From positions 1 through 38,566 of the forward strand of contig JANWZE010000031.1 in the NCBI GenBank assembly GCA_025054955.1: a stretch of DNA of 38,566 nt, written 5' to 3'. The DNA comes from Blastocatellia bacterium. GTDB taxonomy: Bacteria; Acidobacteriota; Blastocatellia; HR10; J050. This document shows, piece after piece, positions 1-8,072 of the stretch (positions within the stretch are counted from its first letter, which is position 1; each line of letters opens with the position of its first letter). The notes beneath the pieces are model-generated. The model saw only the letters and a list, made by a program, of their open reading frames with translations. It was not told the DNA's origin and searched no databases. A program made the translations under genes and the position numbers.

Positions 1-1316
1 CCACCTTCGTATGCGATGTGCCGAGTCTTGGGAAACGGATGAGCGGTATCAAGCTGCCCGGTCCTTGGATTCTGACCCAACCGATACCGCTGGCGGAGCT
101 GGTTGAAGCCTTCTTCACCCAATTGGTTTCGCAACAGATCGCCGATGGTTTTGACTTCCCACCCGCCACCCCAACCGATGTTGAGCAAGAACGCGCCATC
201 AGGTAGGTTGTTGATTGTTGCATCTAACTCTGCGTAGAACTCCCGGATTGCGCTATGCTCTCGATCGGCATAGAACATCGGGTACTCGTTGTAAAACTGC
301 TGCTCAGCGGCGATGATGGACCGGGCGTAGGCATTGCACGTCTGTGCCAACTGCCGAATGGCTTGCTCCTTTGCGCCGCGAAAGCGCAGTTCAAGCTCGG
401 CTACTTCAGAAAAGAGAAAATCATCTACGCCAATCTCTAACCGTAGTGGTGTCTCTGGCGTCAGCCACTCGGCGAAGATTTTGTACTCACCATCTTGCTC
501 GCGTTTTTCCACGAGCCGATGGCCACGCAATGTGTAGGTCCATACTAACCCGACAGCCAACTGTTCGATACTCACGGGCTGCGTGTCGCTGACGTGTACT
601 GCGCGCATGAGGTCGTGGTTGGGGTCGCGCCCGAACACAGCGCGTTCGACAGGCTGCCCGAGCCACTCGCGGTTCCGTCCAAGTCGCTCCAGCCGCTGCT
701 GGAAGTTGCGCCATTCGCGTTGGTCGCTCAACCGGTCTTCGCGCACGTTAAGGATGCGATAGAGCGTTTGCTGAAATCTTCGTGCCTCATCCTGGCTCAC
801 GTTAAGCGTTTCTGCAAGCACCACGCGGTGTGTGTCGGGCGCGTCGAAAGCGCGACGGCGCTGGATCTCATTGACCAGGTCACGCGACCGCACACAAAGA
901 GTCACATATCGTGCAGCGAATTCTTGATGGGGAGCGTGGTCAGTCATTAACTGCCACAGCACTGCTGTCCGAATCGCGCCCTTGATTGACGTGCCCGGCA
1001 GATAAGGCTGAGCGTGCACGTTCTTCATTGCTTCGCGGACAGCGACCTCGTCGGGGTCTTGCGGGCACGGCAAACTGTAGGCGGCAACATCGGCTGGCGG
1101 AATCCGTTGGGTGGAGAGCCACGTCGCCCATAGAAAATTGCGATTGCTCATCGCCGTCGCCAACTGACTGGCATTTACGCCGCGCGCGAGCACCTTATCA
1201 AGATCAATCAAGTGCCATCGCCTGCCTTCATAGACGCCCTCGAATTTGCTAAATTGCGTCCCGGTTCCGACGTGGACAGGACAGAGACAGGTCAACGTGT
1301 AAGTTCTCGTCGCCAT
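1..1316 (-). CDS. csm5: Csm5, type III-A effector RAMP protein (partial, cut by window start)
   Basis: The reading frame opens at an ATG at 1316 and stays open for 438 codons to the window edge, so the C-terminus and stop are missing. Csm5 caps the crRNA 3' end in the type III-A Csm complex. The N-terminus (TYTLTCLCPVHVGTG) is a RAMP strand followed by the glycine-rich turn seen in Csm5. PYLPGTSIKGAIRTAV, near residues 107-122, is the conserved Csm5 motif, and the late segment LLNIGWGGGWEVKTIGDLL is the second glycine-rich loop. It follows csm4 after a 55-bp gap that contains a strong palindrome, and it completes the order csm1-csm2-csm3-csm4-csm5. Cmr6-like proteins are an alternative, but gene order and the presence of csm2 favour Csm5. 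Confidence 0.9.
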   Translation of the reverse strand, partial: MATRTYTLTCLCPVHVGTGTQFSKFEGVYEGRRWHLIDLDKVLARGVNASQLATAMSNRNFLWATWLSTQRIPPADVAAYSLPCPQDPDEVAVREAMKNVHAQPYLPGTSIKGAIRTAVLWQLMTDHAPHQEFAARYVTLCVRSRDLVNEIQRRRAFDAPDTHRVVLAETLNVSQDEARRFQQTLYRILNVREDRLSDQREWRNFQQRLERLGRNREWLGQPVERAVFGRDPNHDLMRAVHVSDTQPVSIEQLAVGLVWTYTLRGHRLVEKREQDGEYKIFAEWLTPETPLRLEIGVDDFLFSEVAELELRFRGAKEQAIRQLAQTCNAYARSIIAAEQQFYNEYPMFYADREHSAIREFYAELDATINNLPDGAFLLNIGWGGGWEVKTIGDLLRNQLGEEGFNQLRQRYRLGQNPRTGQLDTAHPFPKTRHIAYEG

Positions 1317-1348
1317 TTCGTTCACCTCATTGATTGCAGGACCCGCTT

Positions 1349-1375
1349 GTAGCGCAAGTTGGCAACTTGCGCTAC
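1349..1375. repeat. Perfect palindrome between csm4 and csm5 (REP-like hairpin)
   Basis: GTAGCGCAAGTT at 1349-1360 is followed by a three-base loop and its exact reverse complement at 1364-1375. The 12-bp stem overlaps the csm4 TAG stop (1374-1372) and lies about 33 bases upstream of the csm5 ATG. No U-tract follows in the direction of transcription, so it does not look like an intrinsic terminator. It could be a mobile REP-type palindrome or an RNA processing or attenuation element that tunes csm5 level. Confidence 0.75.
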
Positions 1376-2406
1376 GGCAAGCCCACTGGAAACGCATAGC
1401 CGTAGCGCCACACATCATGTGGGCAGACATCCGGTTTGACGTTCACCAATCGTCCAGCGTGCGGTTGAGGGTTACCCATCAACACTGAGCCTTCGGCAAA
1501 CATCCAGACCATCTTGCGCCGCAGGTTGCTCGCCTCCGGCGATGTTACCCAGCCGCGTCGAGGCATTAGCTCGTAGGCAGCCTCTTCTCTCGTCAGCGCC
1601 CCTGCCTGTGCGGCATCTTTGGGGCACACTGGCGAAAGCGTGACAAAGCGGTTGGGATTACTGACTTCAGGCAACGGCTCATCGCTTGGTCCACCCAGAT
1701 TGAACAATCCACGCCCAGCATTGCGTTCGCCGCCTAATCCTGAATCGCCCAGCAGTCGCAAGACAGCTTCAAATTTGCGCTTCAACTCGTCGCCATGATC
1801 GCGATTGAATTCCACAGCGAACCACAACCCTGCCCTTTCAGCGAACATCACCTCGCCAAAATGCCAGATTTGTGACGCTGAAGTGATGCGGTCGAGCGTC
1901 ACGCGCGGGAGGACATCAGTTTTCCATAATACAATGTCGCCCGTAGCATCATCCGTCCAATCCTTAAGCTGCTCTTTCTCATCCTCGGTGACCCACGCTA
2001 CTTCGCCGTTGATGCAGTGCTCTTTGGTAAAAGTGATCTCTCCCCCTCCAACAATTGCTGTAAACAATTGCTCAGAGACGAACCGCACCCGCTTGAAGGC
2101 TTTGTAGTCGTCATCACTGACATTCACTGTGGACAACCGCGCTAGTGGCTTTGGGAAGAACCGCACAGCACCTGCAAATGGAAATGCTGAGCTGAGGAAG
2201 AATGGGAGGCTGTCACTATCGGTGAACCAATCCAGCACATCACGGCGCAACGCATCCACGCCATAGAGTTGCCGCCACGCCGAGCAAATGGCGCTGAAGA
2301 GCGTATCGGCTGGGAGGTGAATGCGCGTCACTTCCAGCCCGACGCCGCGCTCACCAATGTGCAATGGCGACCGAAAAGTCAGCCGGTAGGTCGAAAAAGC
2401 GGGCAT
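1372..2406 (-). CDS. csm4: Csm4, type III-A crRNA 5'-handle binding RAMP protein
   Basis: This 344-residue protein binds the 5' end of the crRNA and links Cas10 to the Csm3 backbone of the type III-A complex. The start STYRLTFRSPLHIGERG is a RAMP ferredoxin-fold strand followed by a glycine loop. The segment LPADTLFSAICSAWRQLYG near residues 32-50 resembles the conserved Csm4 'sDtLfsAl' helix. The glycine-rich DSGLGGERNAGRG, around residues 220-235, is the typical Csm4 loop. Its ATG shares one base with the csm3 stop (TAATG), so translational coupling is likely. The stop codon lies inside the 1349-1375 palindrome. Confidence 0.93.
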   Translation of the reverse strand: MPAFSTYRLTFRSPLHIGERGVGLEVTRIHLPADTLFSAICSAWRQLYGVDALRRDVLDWFTDSDSLPFFLSSAFPFAGAVRFFPKPLARLSTVNVSDDDYKAFKRVRFVSEQLFTAIVGGGEITFTKEHCINGEVAWVTEDEKEQLKDWTDDATGDIVLWKTDVLPRVTLDRITSASQIWHFGEVMFAERAGLWFAVEFNRDHGDELKRKFEAVLRLLGDSGLGGERNAGRGLFNLGGPSDEPLPEVSNPNRFVTLSPVCPKDAAQAGALTREEAAYELMPRRGWVTSPEASNLRRKMVWMFAEGSVLMGNPQPHAGRLVNVKPDVCPHDVWRYGYAFPVGLP

Positions 2407-3242
2407 TACTGTGTCCCTCCGACCGCTTGTTGGATTGATTGGGCGTAGCGGCTGGGCTGCAATTCGCCAATCTTTCTGTTTTGATCGAGCATCAAAACAG
2501 TCCCTGTACCCTGGTAGTAGTCATGAGATTTGAACGTTACAGTCACATTGGTGAAAGCAATTTTCCCCGCCCCACGTGAGCCGTAACCGCCCACGTAGTC
2601 ATCTTCAAGCAGCTCCATCGCCTTGAAAACGTGCTGCAACCAATCAATATCGGCCTGACAACCTGTACCGTTGAGATCGTAGAGGCTGTACACGAGTTCA
2701 AGTGGGGCAAAGACTGCCCCAGCAGGCACGCGCTCGTTTTGGCGCGGAACTGCTGCCGAAGTGATACGGTCAATGACTGCTTCCCATTTGACCTCTGTGA
2801 ACGGCAAGTCCGTTTTTGCTCGACGCAGCCTCTCAGTCGCCTCATGGCCTTTTGCCAACATTACGTCACGAACCAGAAGGCGAGTCGGTTTCAGTTGTGT
2901 CCACTGCCGACGCTGATCGCCTGGAGTGACACCAAAGATTTGGCACACAGCACACGTCGCATAGGCATCTTCCGTCTCGCACTCATGGACTCGGACGACT
3001 GGTTCCCGCCGTTGGATAAACTTGTTGACGTCATTCCCAAAATGCCTATCGAGTAACGAGCGCATCTTTCCACGCAACGAAGAGCCGGGAATATAGGGTT
3101 CACGAGTGACAGGATGACGAATGATGGGATTGTCAATCCCGCCGATGTCCAATCCTGCCGCCGCACCACCGATATGCAATCCCGTGACGGCTTCGATTTC
3201 GCCGGTGATGATGACCTTTCCTTTCAGTGTTATGTTGGGCAT
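2406..3242 (-). CDS. csm3: Csm3, type III-A backbone and target-RNA cleaving subunit
   Basis: Csm3 forms the repeated backbone of the Csm complex and cuts bound target RNA at 6-nt intervals. At 278 residues it is somewhat longer than many Csm3 proteins. The stretch GGIDNPIIRHPVTREPYIPG with the following SSLRGKMRSLLD is the family hallmark. Asp37 in that motif aligns with the catalytic Asp known from Streptococcus thermophilus Csm3 (D33), so RNase activity is probably intact. A later VGGYGSRGAGKIAF is the conserved C-terminal glycine-rich loop. Cysteines around residues 88-100 (CETEDAYATCAVC) may bind zinc. A strong ribosome site (AAGGAGG) precedes the ATG at 3242. It is preceded by csm2 and overlaps csm4 by one base. 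Confidence 0.95.
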   Translation of the reverse strand: MPNITLKGKVIITGEIEAVTGLHIGGAAAGLDIGGIDNPIIRHPVTREPYIPGSSLRGKMRSLLDRHFGNDVNKFIQRREPVVRVHECETEDAYATCAVCQIFGVTPGDQRRQWTQLKPTRLLVRDVMLAKGHEATERLRRAKTDLPFTEVKWEAVIDRITSAAVPRQNERVPAGAVFAPLELVYSLYDLNGTGCQADIDWLQHVFKAMELLEDDYVGGYGSRGAGKIAFTNVTVTFKSHDYYQGTGTVLMLDQNRKIGELQPSRYAQSIQQAVGGTQ

Positions 3243-3261
3243 AGGTAATCCTCCTTGATGT

Positions 3262-3696
3262 TCACCTTCCTCCTGCCGCTTTGTGATAGGCTAAAACGGC
3301 CTCGAAGAAATCTACAAAACGGGCGAATTTGGTTTCATCGTTCCCAACCTCATCAATCGCCCACGAAAGCACATCTTTCAGCTCGCGTGCTCCATTAGAG
3401 TTAGCACGGGCAGCAGCATAGGCTAGCTTTGGCTTGAGCAGCACGAACTCATTGGCATCGAAGCCTCGCATTTCCATTTGCTTGACTGTCCCATAAATGT
3501 TGCGGATTTGATTTGTTGTCAGGTTGCCCCGCTGCAATCGCGGTCCCAGACTCTCGGCAGCTTCCACCAACAGCCGTCCACCTTGCCTGATAAGCTCCTG
3601 CACTTGTTGCTGAGATAACTGCTCCCCTTGAGGGGCGCTGCGAGACCCTGATTGGTGCTGTTGTGATGTGCGATGTTCTCGACTCTCTCTCGGCAT
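3262..3696 (-). CDS. csm2: Csm2, small subunit of the type III-A complex
   Basis: This predicted helical 144-residue protein lies directly between cas10 and csm3, where Csm2 is found in III-A loci. The first 30 residues are low-complexity and rich in Gln, Ser and Arg. The rest (VQELIRQGGRLLVEAAESLG through the TTNQIRNIYGTVKQME segment) matches the Csm2 pattern, in which 'T.sQiR.iy..v' is the recognisable signature. Csm2 forms the small-subunit filament along the crRNA-target duplex. The ATG is three bases past the cas10 stop, with GGGAGGGA as ribosome site inside the cas10 end, so expression is probably coupled. Confidence 0.9.
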   Translation of the reverse strand: MPRESREHRTSQQHQSGSRSAPQGEQLSQQQVQELIRQGGRLLVEAAESLGPRLQRGNLTTNQIRNIYGTVKQMEMRGFDANEFVLLKPKLAYAAARANSNGARELKDVLSWAIDEVGNDETKFARFVDFFEAVLAYHKAAGGR

Positions 3697-3699
3697 ATA

Positions 3700-6282
3700 C
3701 TATCCCTCCCTTGTCAATAAAGATGTCCAGCGGGCGAGGACGTGCAGGACGGAAATAAGACCGTCTCGATCACGCGCAATCGCTTGCTGGAGGTGACGAA
3801 TCTTGTCTTGATGATCTGTGTAACGCTCTCCGAAGCGGCTCAGGTGATACACCAGCCGCCACACCCATTTGGCATAGGCAATTTCCTCCTCCATTTGTGC
3901 CAGGGTTATCTCCTTAGCGTTCATGCGATGACGCTGACGCTGACGATTCTCCTCGTACAGACTATGGATTTCGCTCAATCGGGTCAGGAAGGCGCGCGGC
4001 AGCGAGACCGTGCCGCCATCGCCTCTGAGCATGGCCCGTAATTCATCTTGTCTTTCTGCTATCTCGTTGAACCGCTCCCATCCAAGTGGAGTTTGCAAGA
4101 AACTGAGGGCATCCTTCTTCACTGAACGCCCATCAACAGTCCGCGTGTGCTCTTTCGCTTGGTCATCGAGCGCATATTTGGCATTATTGGCGAGTTGGTA
4201 AAGTGGAAACTTTTGGTGCTCGATGGCGATCCCACCTGATAGCGTGATATGGTCGCCGCCAACGAACTCTCTGAAGTCATCCCGGATTTGCTGAGCCAAC
4301 TTCGGCAGCACGCTCCACGCGCCGACAACGAACAGGTCATCCCCGCCTGCGTAGATCAGGTACAACGCGTCCTTATTTTCTGGTCGTGTGCTGCCCTGCG
4401 CCACAGGGTTGTATTGTTGGCACAACTGTGGAACCCAGCCTTCAAAGAATAGGCGTAACGACTCGCTCAGCGTGGTCATCCGCGAAATCGTCGCGTTGTT
4501 GCCCAGTCCTTTCTTAAAGACATCGCCAAGACTGTCCACATCCATTCGTAGCACGCCAAGCCACTTGACTCCCTCAGATGCCTCGGCAAGATCGCTGAAT
4601 TCGGCGATAACAAGCTCGCCATTACTCTCCCGCTTCATCGGAGTTGCATCCGCGAGCAAACGAGAATCAAAACTGACGGGCATGTCCCCCCAGCGGAATC
4701 GAGCCTTCACCTCATCAGTTAGAAAGTCAAGTGGACCAGAGGTATGAAAGGTGTAAACCAACGCGCCTGTTGCCCCGTTCGGTTTCTCAGGTACATCTTC
4801 GCCTTCATGGACTAACCATGGGAACACCCCGAATGCCTGTAGCACGCCCCGCCAATCCCATGGGTCGGGTGGCTCGCGCTCAGGGACAGTGAACAGCACA
4901 AGGTACGTTGGCTCACGCAGCAACTGACCTAGTCCTTCAAATTGGTAGCACCGACGACATTTTCGGATGCCATCATCCATTTCATCTCTTCCTTGTCTCC
5001 ATTCGCCATGACAAACTTGGCACATCTCTTCTGCTGTCGTGCCGAGCTGCTGAGCAGTGAACAGCGTCAGCATCATCTCATTACCGTCCAGCTCACGCCA
5101 CTTTCGCTGCTTGCGCTCATTGACTCGGCGGGAGACCTCGTCCCACTTGTGGGCAAAAGCATTGCCGCCCGCGTCATGCTCCAAAAAGTCAACGGCAGCA
5201 ACGGGAACATAATCTACTGTCAGCGACAAGTCGCCCTTGTGTGCTTTCCAAAGTCTCTGACTGATTTGCTGCCGCAGGTTGTCGAACCGCTCAGCGGTCT
5301 CCCGGTACGGCAACAACAAGTAGAAATGGCCGCCGCCAGCGAAGAGAAGATTCGTCATCGGCAAAGCAAACTGGCGCAGAATCCATGCCGCGATGACTTC
5401 GGTGAGCAGTTGAAGATAAAACGACCGCCCGCGCAACCCGCGCGCGGCTCCGCTGCTGGTGAGCAGGTAGAGGAAATCCTGGGTGCCCGAAATGTCGCCT
5501 TTGGCCAAGGCACAGAGGGGGCGATTCACTAACTCATCCTCAGTCGGCGTTGACGGTTGCTTGAAATAACGATGTGAGAGCGCCCCGTAGAGCGTCTGCA
5601 CCTCACGCTCCTCTAATCGTGCTCTGACCAAACAAGCCGCAATTGCCGCCGTCGTTTTCAAATGGTGATAGAGGGATATGTCGGGAATCGTTTTGTAGCG
5701 CGTGTCGGAAGGAATCGCCCAGGTGTATTTCCTCAAAACAGCTAACAACGTCGGAATGTCGCCAGGTGGCACGCGAGTGACTTCGTTAGTGAAGGCTTGC
5801 CATAAAGTTTGATAAGCTTCTGCTGAGCCGGATTCATCTCGGCCTGGCATCAATACTTGACGATTAAGCGATAAGGCCAGGAGCTTGTGATATATCTCAT
5901 CGGCTCCTCTCCCTTCCAACCTGACCCGCGAGAGGACGCTCCGCAGGACACTCTCTGCCCGCCCGCGTGCGCCTTCCTCGTTGCCCTCTGCTTCCGCGCG
6001 CTCGTTGGCGGACAAACGATCTGCGAGTGAAACCAATAACTCGTCATATAAAGATGGATCGTGATGCTTGAGCACTAACCGCCGCAAGGTGTGTTGATCT
6101 GTCGGCCAGTGGCTCATCCACTCATCCACAAAGAGCGCGCTGAATGGTTCATGACTATACTTTGCCTGGAAGGCTTCGCCCCTGGCCCAGTCAGGCAGCG
6201 GCTGGAACGTCCGCTCGCGGGCCTTGCCAATATCATGTAGCAGCGCCCCTAAAGTAATCAGTCCTTCATCCTGTTTATTCAT
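3700..6282 (-). CDS. cas10: Cas10/Csm1, type III-A large subunit with HD and GGDD domains
   Basis: Cas10 is the signature protein of type III CRISPR. Its HD domain cuts single-stranded DNA and its Palm domain makes cyclic oligoadenylate when target RNA is bound. The 860-residue protein starts with LGALLHDIGK (His16-Asp17), followed by KHHDP and SLADRLSANERAE, as in HD-containing Csm1. A four-cysteine zinc site (CQVCHGEWRQ, then CRRC) sits mid-protein. The cyclase motif YAGGDDLF is intact at about residues 646-649, so both activities should be present. The ATG at 6282 has a very strong ribosome site (GGAGGGGAAGG). The gene follows cas6 after a 136-bp gap. No ring-nuclease or cOA-activated effector (Csm6, Can1 or similar) is visible in this window. 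Confidence 0.96.
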   Translation of the reverse strand: MNKQDEGLITLGALLHDIGKARERTFQPLPDWARGEAFQAKYSHEPFSALFVDEWMSHWPTDQHTLRRLVLKHHDPSLYDELLVSLADRLSANERAEAEGNEEGARGRAESVLRSVLSRVRLEGRGADEIYHKLLALSLNRQVLMPGRDESGSAEAYQTLWQAFTNEVTRVPPGDIPTLLAVLRKYTWAIPSDTRYKTIPDISLYHHLKTTAAIAACLVRARLEEREVQTLYGALSHRYFKQPSTPTEDELVNRPLCALAKGDISGTQDFLYLLTSSGAARGLRGRSFYLQLLTEVIAAWILRQFALPMTNLLFAGGGHFYLLLPYRETAERFDNLRQQISQRLWKAHKGDLSLTVDYVPVAAVDFLEHDAGGNAFAHKWDEVSRRVNERKQRKWRELDGNEMMLTLFTAQQLGTTAEEMCQVCHGEWRQGRDEMDDGIRKCRRCYQFEGLGQLLREPTYLVLFTVPEREPPDPWDWRGVLQAFGVFPWLVHEGEDVPEKPNGATGALVYTFHTSGPLDFLTDEVKARFRWGDMPVSFDSRLLADATPMKRESNGELVIAEFSDLAEASEGVKWLGVLRMDVDSLGDVFKKGLGNNATISRMTTLSESLRLFFEGWVPQLCQQYNPVAQGSTRPENKDALYLIYAGGDDLFVVGAWSVLPKLAQQIRDDFREFVGGDHITLSGGIAIEHQKFPLYQLANNAKYALDDQAKEHTRTVDGRSVKKDALSFLQTPLGWERFNEIAERQDELRAMLRGDGGTVSLPRAFLTRLSEIHSLYEENRQRQRHRMNAKEITLAQMEEEIAYAKWVWRLVYHLSRFGERYTDHQDKIRHLQQAIARDRDGLISVLHVLARWTSLLTREG

Positions 6283-6397
6283 CTACCTTCCCCTCCAATC
6301 CCATGTCCGCAAAATCCTCGATCGGTGAATCAATGAGCCATTTACATTCATCTCCATAAGGACCCGACATTAGCAGAGTCGGTCTGCGTTCATCCAC
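6275..6397 (-). CDS. Possible small ORF between cas6 and cas10
   Basis: A 40-codon frame (GTG at 6397, or ATG at 6370 for 31 codons) ends with TAA overlapping the cas10 ATG by a few bases. It carries the cas10 ribosome site inside its last codons. The ATG form contains MSGPYGDECKWLIDSPIEDF. The frame is in register with cas6 and runs uninterrupted from just after the cas6 TAG stop. It could be a short leader peptide that couples cas10 translation, a remnant of a longer Cas6 C-terminus, or chance. There is no good ribosome site for its own start and I recognise no family. Confidence 0.22.
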   Translation of the reverse strand: MDERRPTLLMSGPYGDECKWLIDSPIEDFADMGLEGKVDE

Positions 6398-6418
6398 ACC
6401 AGTAACATTGCAGTAACC

Positions 6419-7567
6419 CTATTCCGCTGACTTCCTCTCGCTCGACGGCACACACCCCGGCAGAGCCAGAGCATCAGTCAGCGGTCGCAGGCTTGCAATT
6501 TCATACTTTCCCAGCCCGAACGTCGTGTTCTTGCCCACATGCAGCAGCTCGCCCAAGATCACGAGCGGCAAAAATGCGCCCAGCTCCGCCGCTCCTGCAA
6601 ACCCGTACTCCACTTCGCCGACCAGCCCGCCAAGCTTCATCTTCGTCTGCTGCCGATTGGAGTACCGTTCCCAATCAAGCCAGCGAAGCTCGTTCCTGAC
6701 GGTCATCACCGACCGGGCTTGCTCAATCATGGCTCGATGATCCAATACCAACTCGCCGCCGCCGTGCACAAGTGTTAATTGCCACATTCGCCGGAGCAGA
6801 TTGCGAACCAGCAGCTCAAAGCTGATGCCCCCTTGCAAGTCGCCCTGAACCTGAAGCCGTACAGGCGTCAGGAAAACGAGGCGCAAATGTGACGATTGGA
6901 GATTTGAAATTTCAGATTCTCCGCCAGTGGTTCGCGCATGCAGTTCAGCAGTGTTGGACAGAGTCGAGGATTCAAGGTTTGATGAGATTTGAGCGTGGCG
7001 GTGGGCAATCCACTCCTCGGCGCTCATACTGAATGAACCTGATGCCAGACGCTGCGTCGCACTTTCGTAAATCACCCGCTCATGACCATCGCCATCGCGC
7101 CACGCGACCGATTCCAACACGAATCGCCCGCGCCGCTGACCCAATCCCTTTTGCCCCGCCTGATCCAGAGCAAAGATGATGTAAGGCAGATAATCAATCG
7201 CTCGACCGATGAGCGTCAGCCCGAACGTCAACGGCTCACCCGGCGCGTACTGCTGCTTCTCTTCAAGCGGCGGCTCCAGCACATAGGGGTGCGGCGCAAC
7301 TTTCTGACCGCGAAAGGCGGCTACACCTTCGGGCGGCAACGTCTCGAATACCTGCGTGTAGACGCAGCTTGGGCGCACCAAGCAAATCTCACAATTCAGA
7401 TCGCGCCGAATGCAGACAGCGCGTTTCAACGCATTTCCGAATGCACCCCGCAGCGTTGAGCCTTTATAGCGCGGCAACCACGCCTCAGTCTCAGTGCGCA
7501 TAGTGAATCTGAAGGTGCTAATCCGAGTCGTTAATGCTAAGGACATGACGCCCTCGCTGTGAATCAT
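6419..7567 (-). CDS. cas6: Cas6 family pre-crRNA processing endoribonuclease
   Basis: Cas6 cuts the CRISPR repeat transcript to give crRNAs with an 8-nt 5' handle for the Csm complex. The 382-residue product has an N-terminal RAMP domain with YKGSTLRGAFGNALKRAVC and a cysteine cluster CEICLVRPSC that is usual in this subfamily. The middle carries GQKGLGQRRGRFVLESV, and the C-terminal RAMP domain ends with the glycine-rich LGELLHVGKNTTFGLGKYEI, the diagnostic Cas6 loop (PF10040-type). The start at 7567 is supported by GAGGAG five bases upstream; an internal ATG at 7546 is the alternative. It is the first gene of the minus-strand cas operon and lies about 400 bp from the two-repeat array. Confidence 0.92.
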   Translation of the reverse strand: MIHSEGVMSLALTTRISTFRFTMRTETEAWLPRYKGSTLRGAFGNALKRAVCIRRDLNCEICLVRPSCVYTQVFETLPPEGVAAFRGQKVAPHPYVLEPPLEEKQQYAPGEPLTFGLTLIGRAIDYLPYIIFALDQAGQKGLGQRRGRFVLESVAWRDGDGHERVIYESATQRLASGSFSMSAEEWIAHRHAQISSNLESSTLSNTAELHARTTGGESEISNLQSSHLRLVFLTPVRLQVQGDLQGGISFELLVRNLLRRMWQLTLVHGGGELVLDHRAMIEQARSVMTVRNELRWLDWERYSNRQQTKMKLGGLVGEVEYGFAGAAELGAFLPLVILGELLHVGKNTTFGLGKYEIASLRPLTDALALPGCVPSSERKSAE

Positions 7568-7708
7568 GATGACTCCTCAACGGAGTCTCATCACCGCTGA
7601 ACCCACACGGAAACCAAAGCTATTTCTCTATAACTGCTGAATTGGCGGCTGTGGTCTGCTCGGGAAGATTATTCGCTTTTGATAACGTCTCACTTCACAG
7701 CCGGCGGC

Positions 7709-7738
7709 AATCTATCGCACCTTTCCCAACGCTGTCAA
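7709..7738 (-). promoter_or_regulatory. Candidate promoter of the cas operon
   Basis: On the minus strand a perfect -35 hexamer TTGACA (7738-7733) is followed after 18 bases by TAGATT (7714-7709), a 4/6 match to the -10 consensus. It would give a leader of about 140 nt before the cas6 ATG. The -10 box is weak, so the call rests mainly on the -35 box and position. Confidence 0.4.
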
Positions 7739-7949
7739 GCAAAATCTGAGGCAGCGATTGTCATTTCAACGGCGATTCCATCCGTTGGAATCTTTGATCC
7801 GTTGGCAGGAACCCGCCGCGAGAGATCACCGCAAGCGTGGCAGTAAAAATCTAGAGCGATTTTCAGTCGCCTTTAGCCAGGAGCCCCACATCTGCGGGCG
7901 AATCCATGCCGGAAGCGGGCGTTCCCAGGACAAACTCATTCACAAACCG

Positions 7950-8056
7950 CTCTGAAAATGCTAGAAGTGTGAACACTGCTCCACCATTGCACGGAGCGTC
8001 CATCCCCGTGCAGGAATATACTCTGAAAAATGCTAGAAGTGTGAACACTGCTCCAC
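7950..8056. CRISPR. Mini CRISPR array: two repeats and one spacer
   Basis: A 35-base unit at 7950-7984 and a 36-base unit at 8021-8056 are identical except for one missing A in the first (CTCTGAAAA versus CTCTGAAAAA at their left ends, CTGCTCCAC at their right ends). They are separated by exactly 36 bases of unique sequence. Repeat and spacer lengths fit a CRISPR, each unit contains a small dyad (AGTGT-GA-ACACT), and the unit adjoins a type III-A operon. On the minus strand the repeat starts GTGGAGCAG. No third copy is seen on either side. The spacer itself contains an inverted repeat (TGCACGG and CCGTGCA). It could be a decayed or newly seeded array, or a simple non-CRISPR duplication. Confidence 0.5.
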
Positions 8057-8072
8057 GGGTGACACGATGTGG

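Larger units (their letters stand above)
7568..8072. other. 505-bp intergenic region between cas6 and the lipoprotein gene
   Basis: No convincing gene is seen here. The region holds the candidate cas promoter near 7709-7738 and overlapping small inverted repeats at 7768-7792. In the latter, GATTCCA pairs with TGGAATC, and CAACGG can alternatively pair with CCGTTG. It also contains the two-repeat CRISPR-like unit at 7950-8056. Short frames on both strands have no ribosome site and no recognisable protein. Confidence 0.6.

Noticed and set aside
7758-8048. Short frames across the CRISPR-like repeats
   Set aside because: Repeated segments (VFTLLAF) simply reflect the repeat in translation; the starts lack ribosome sites.
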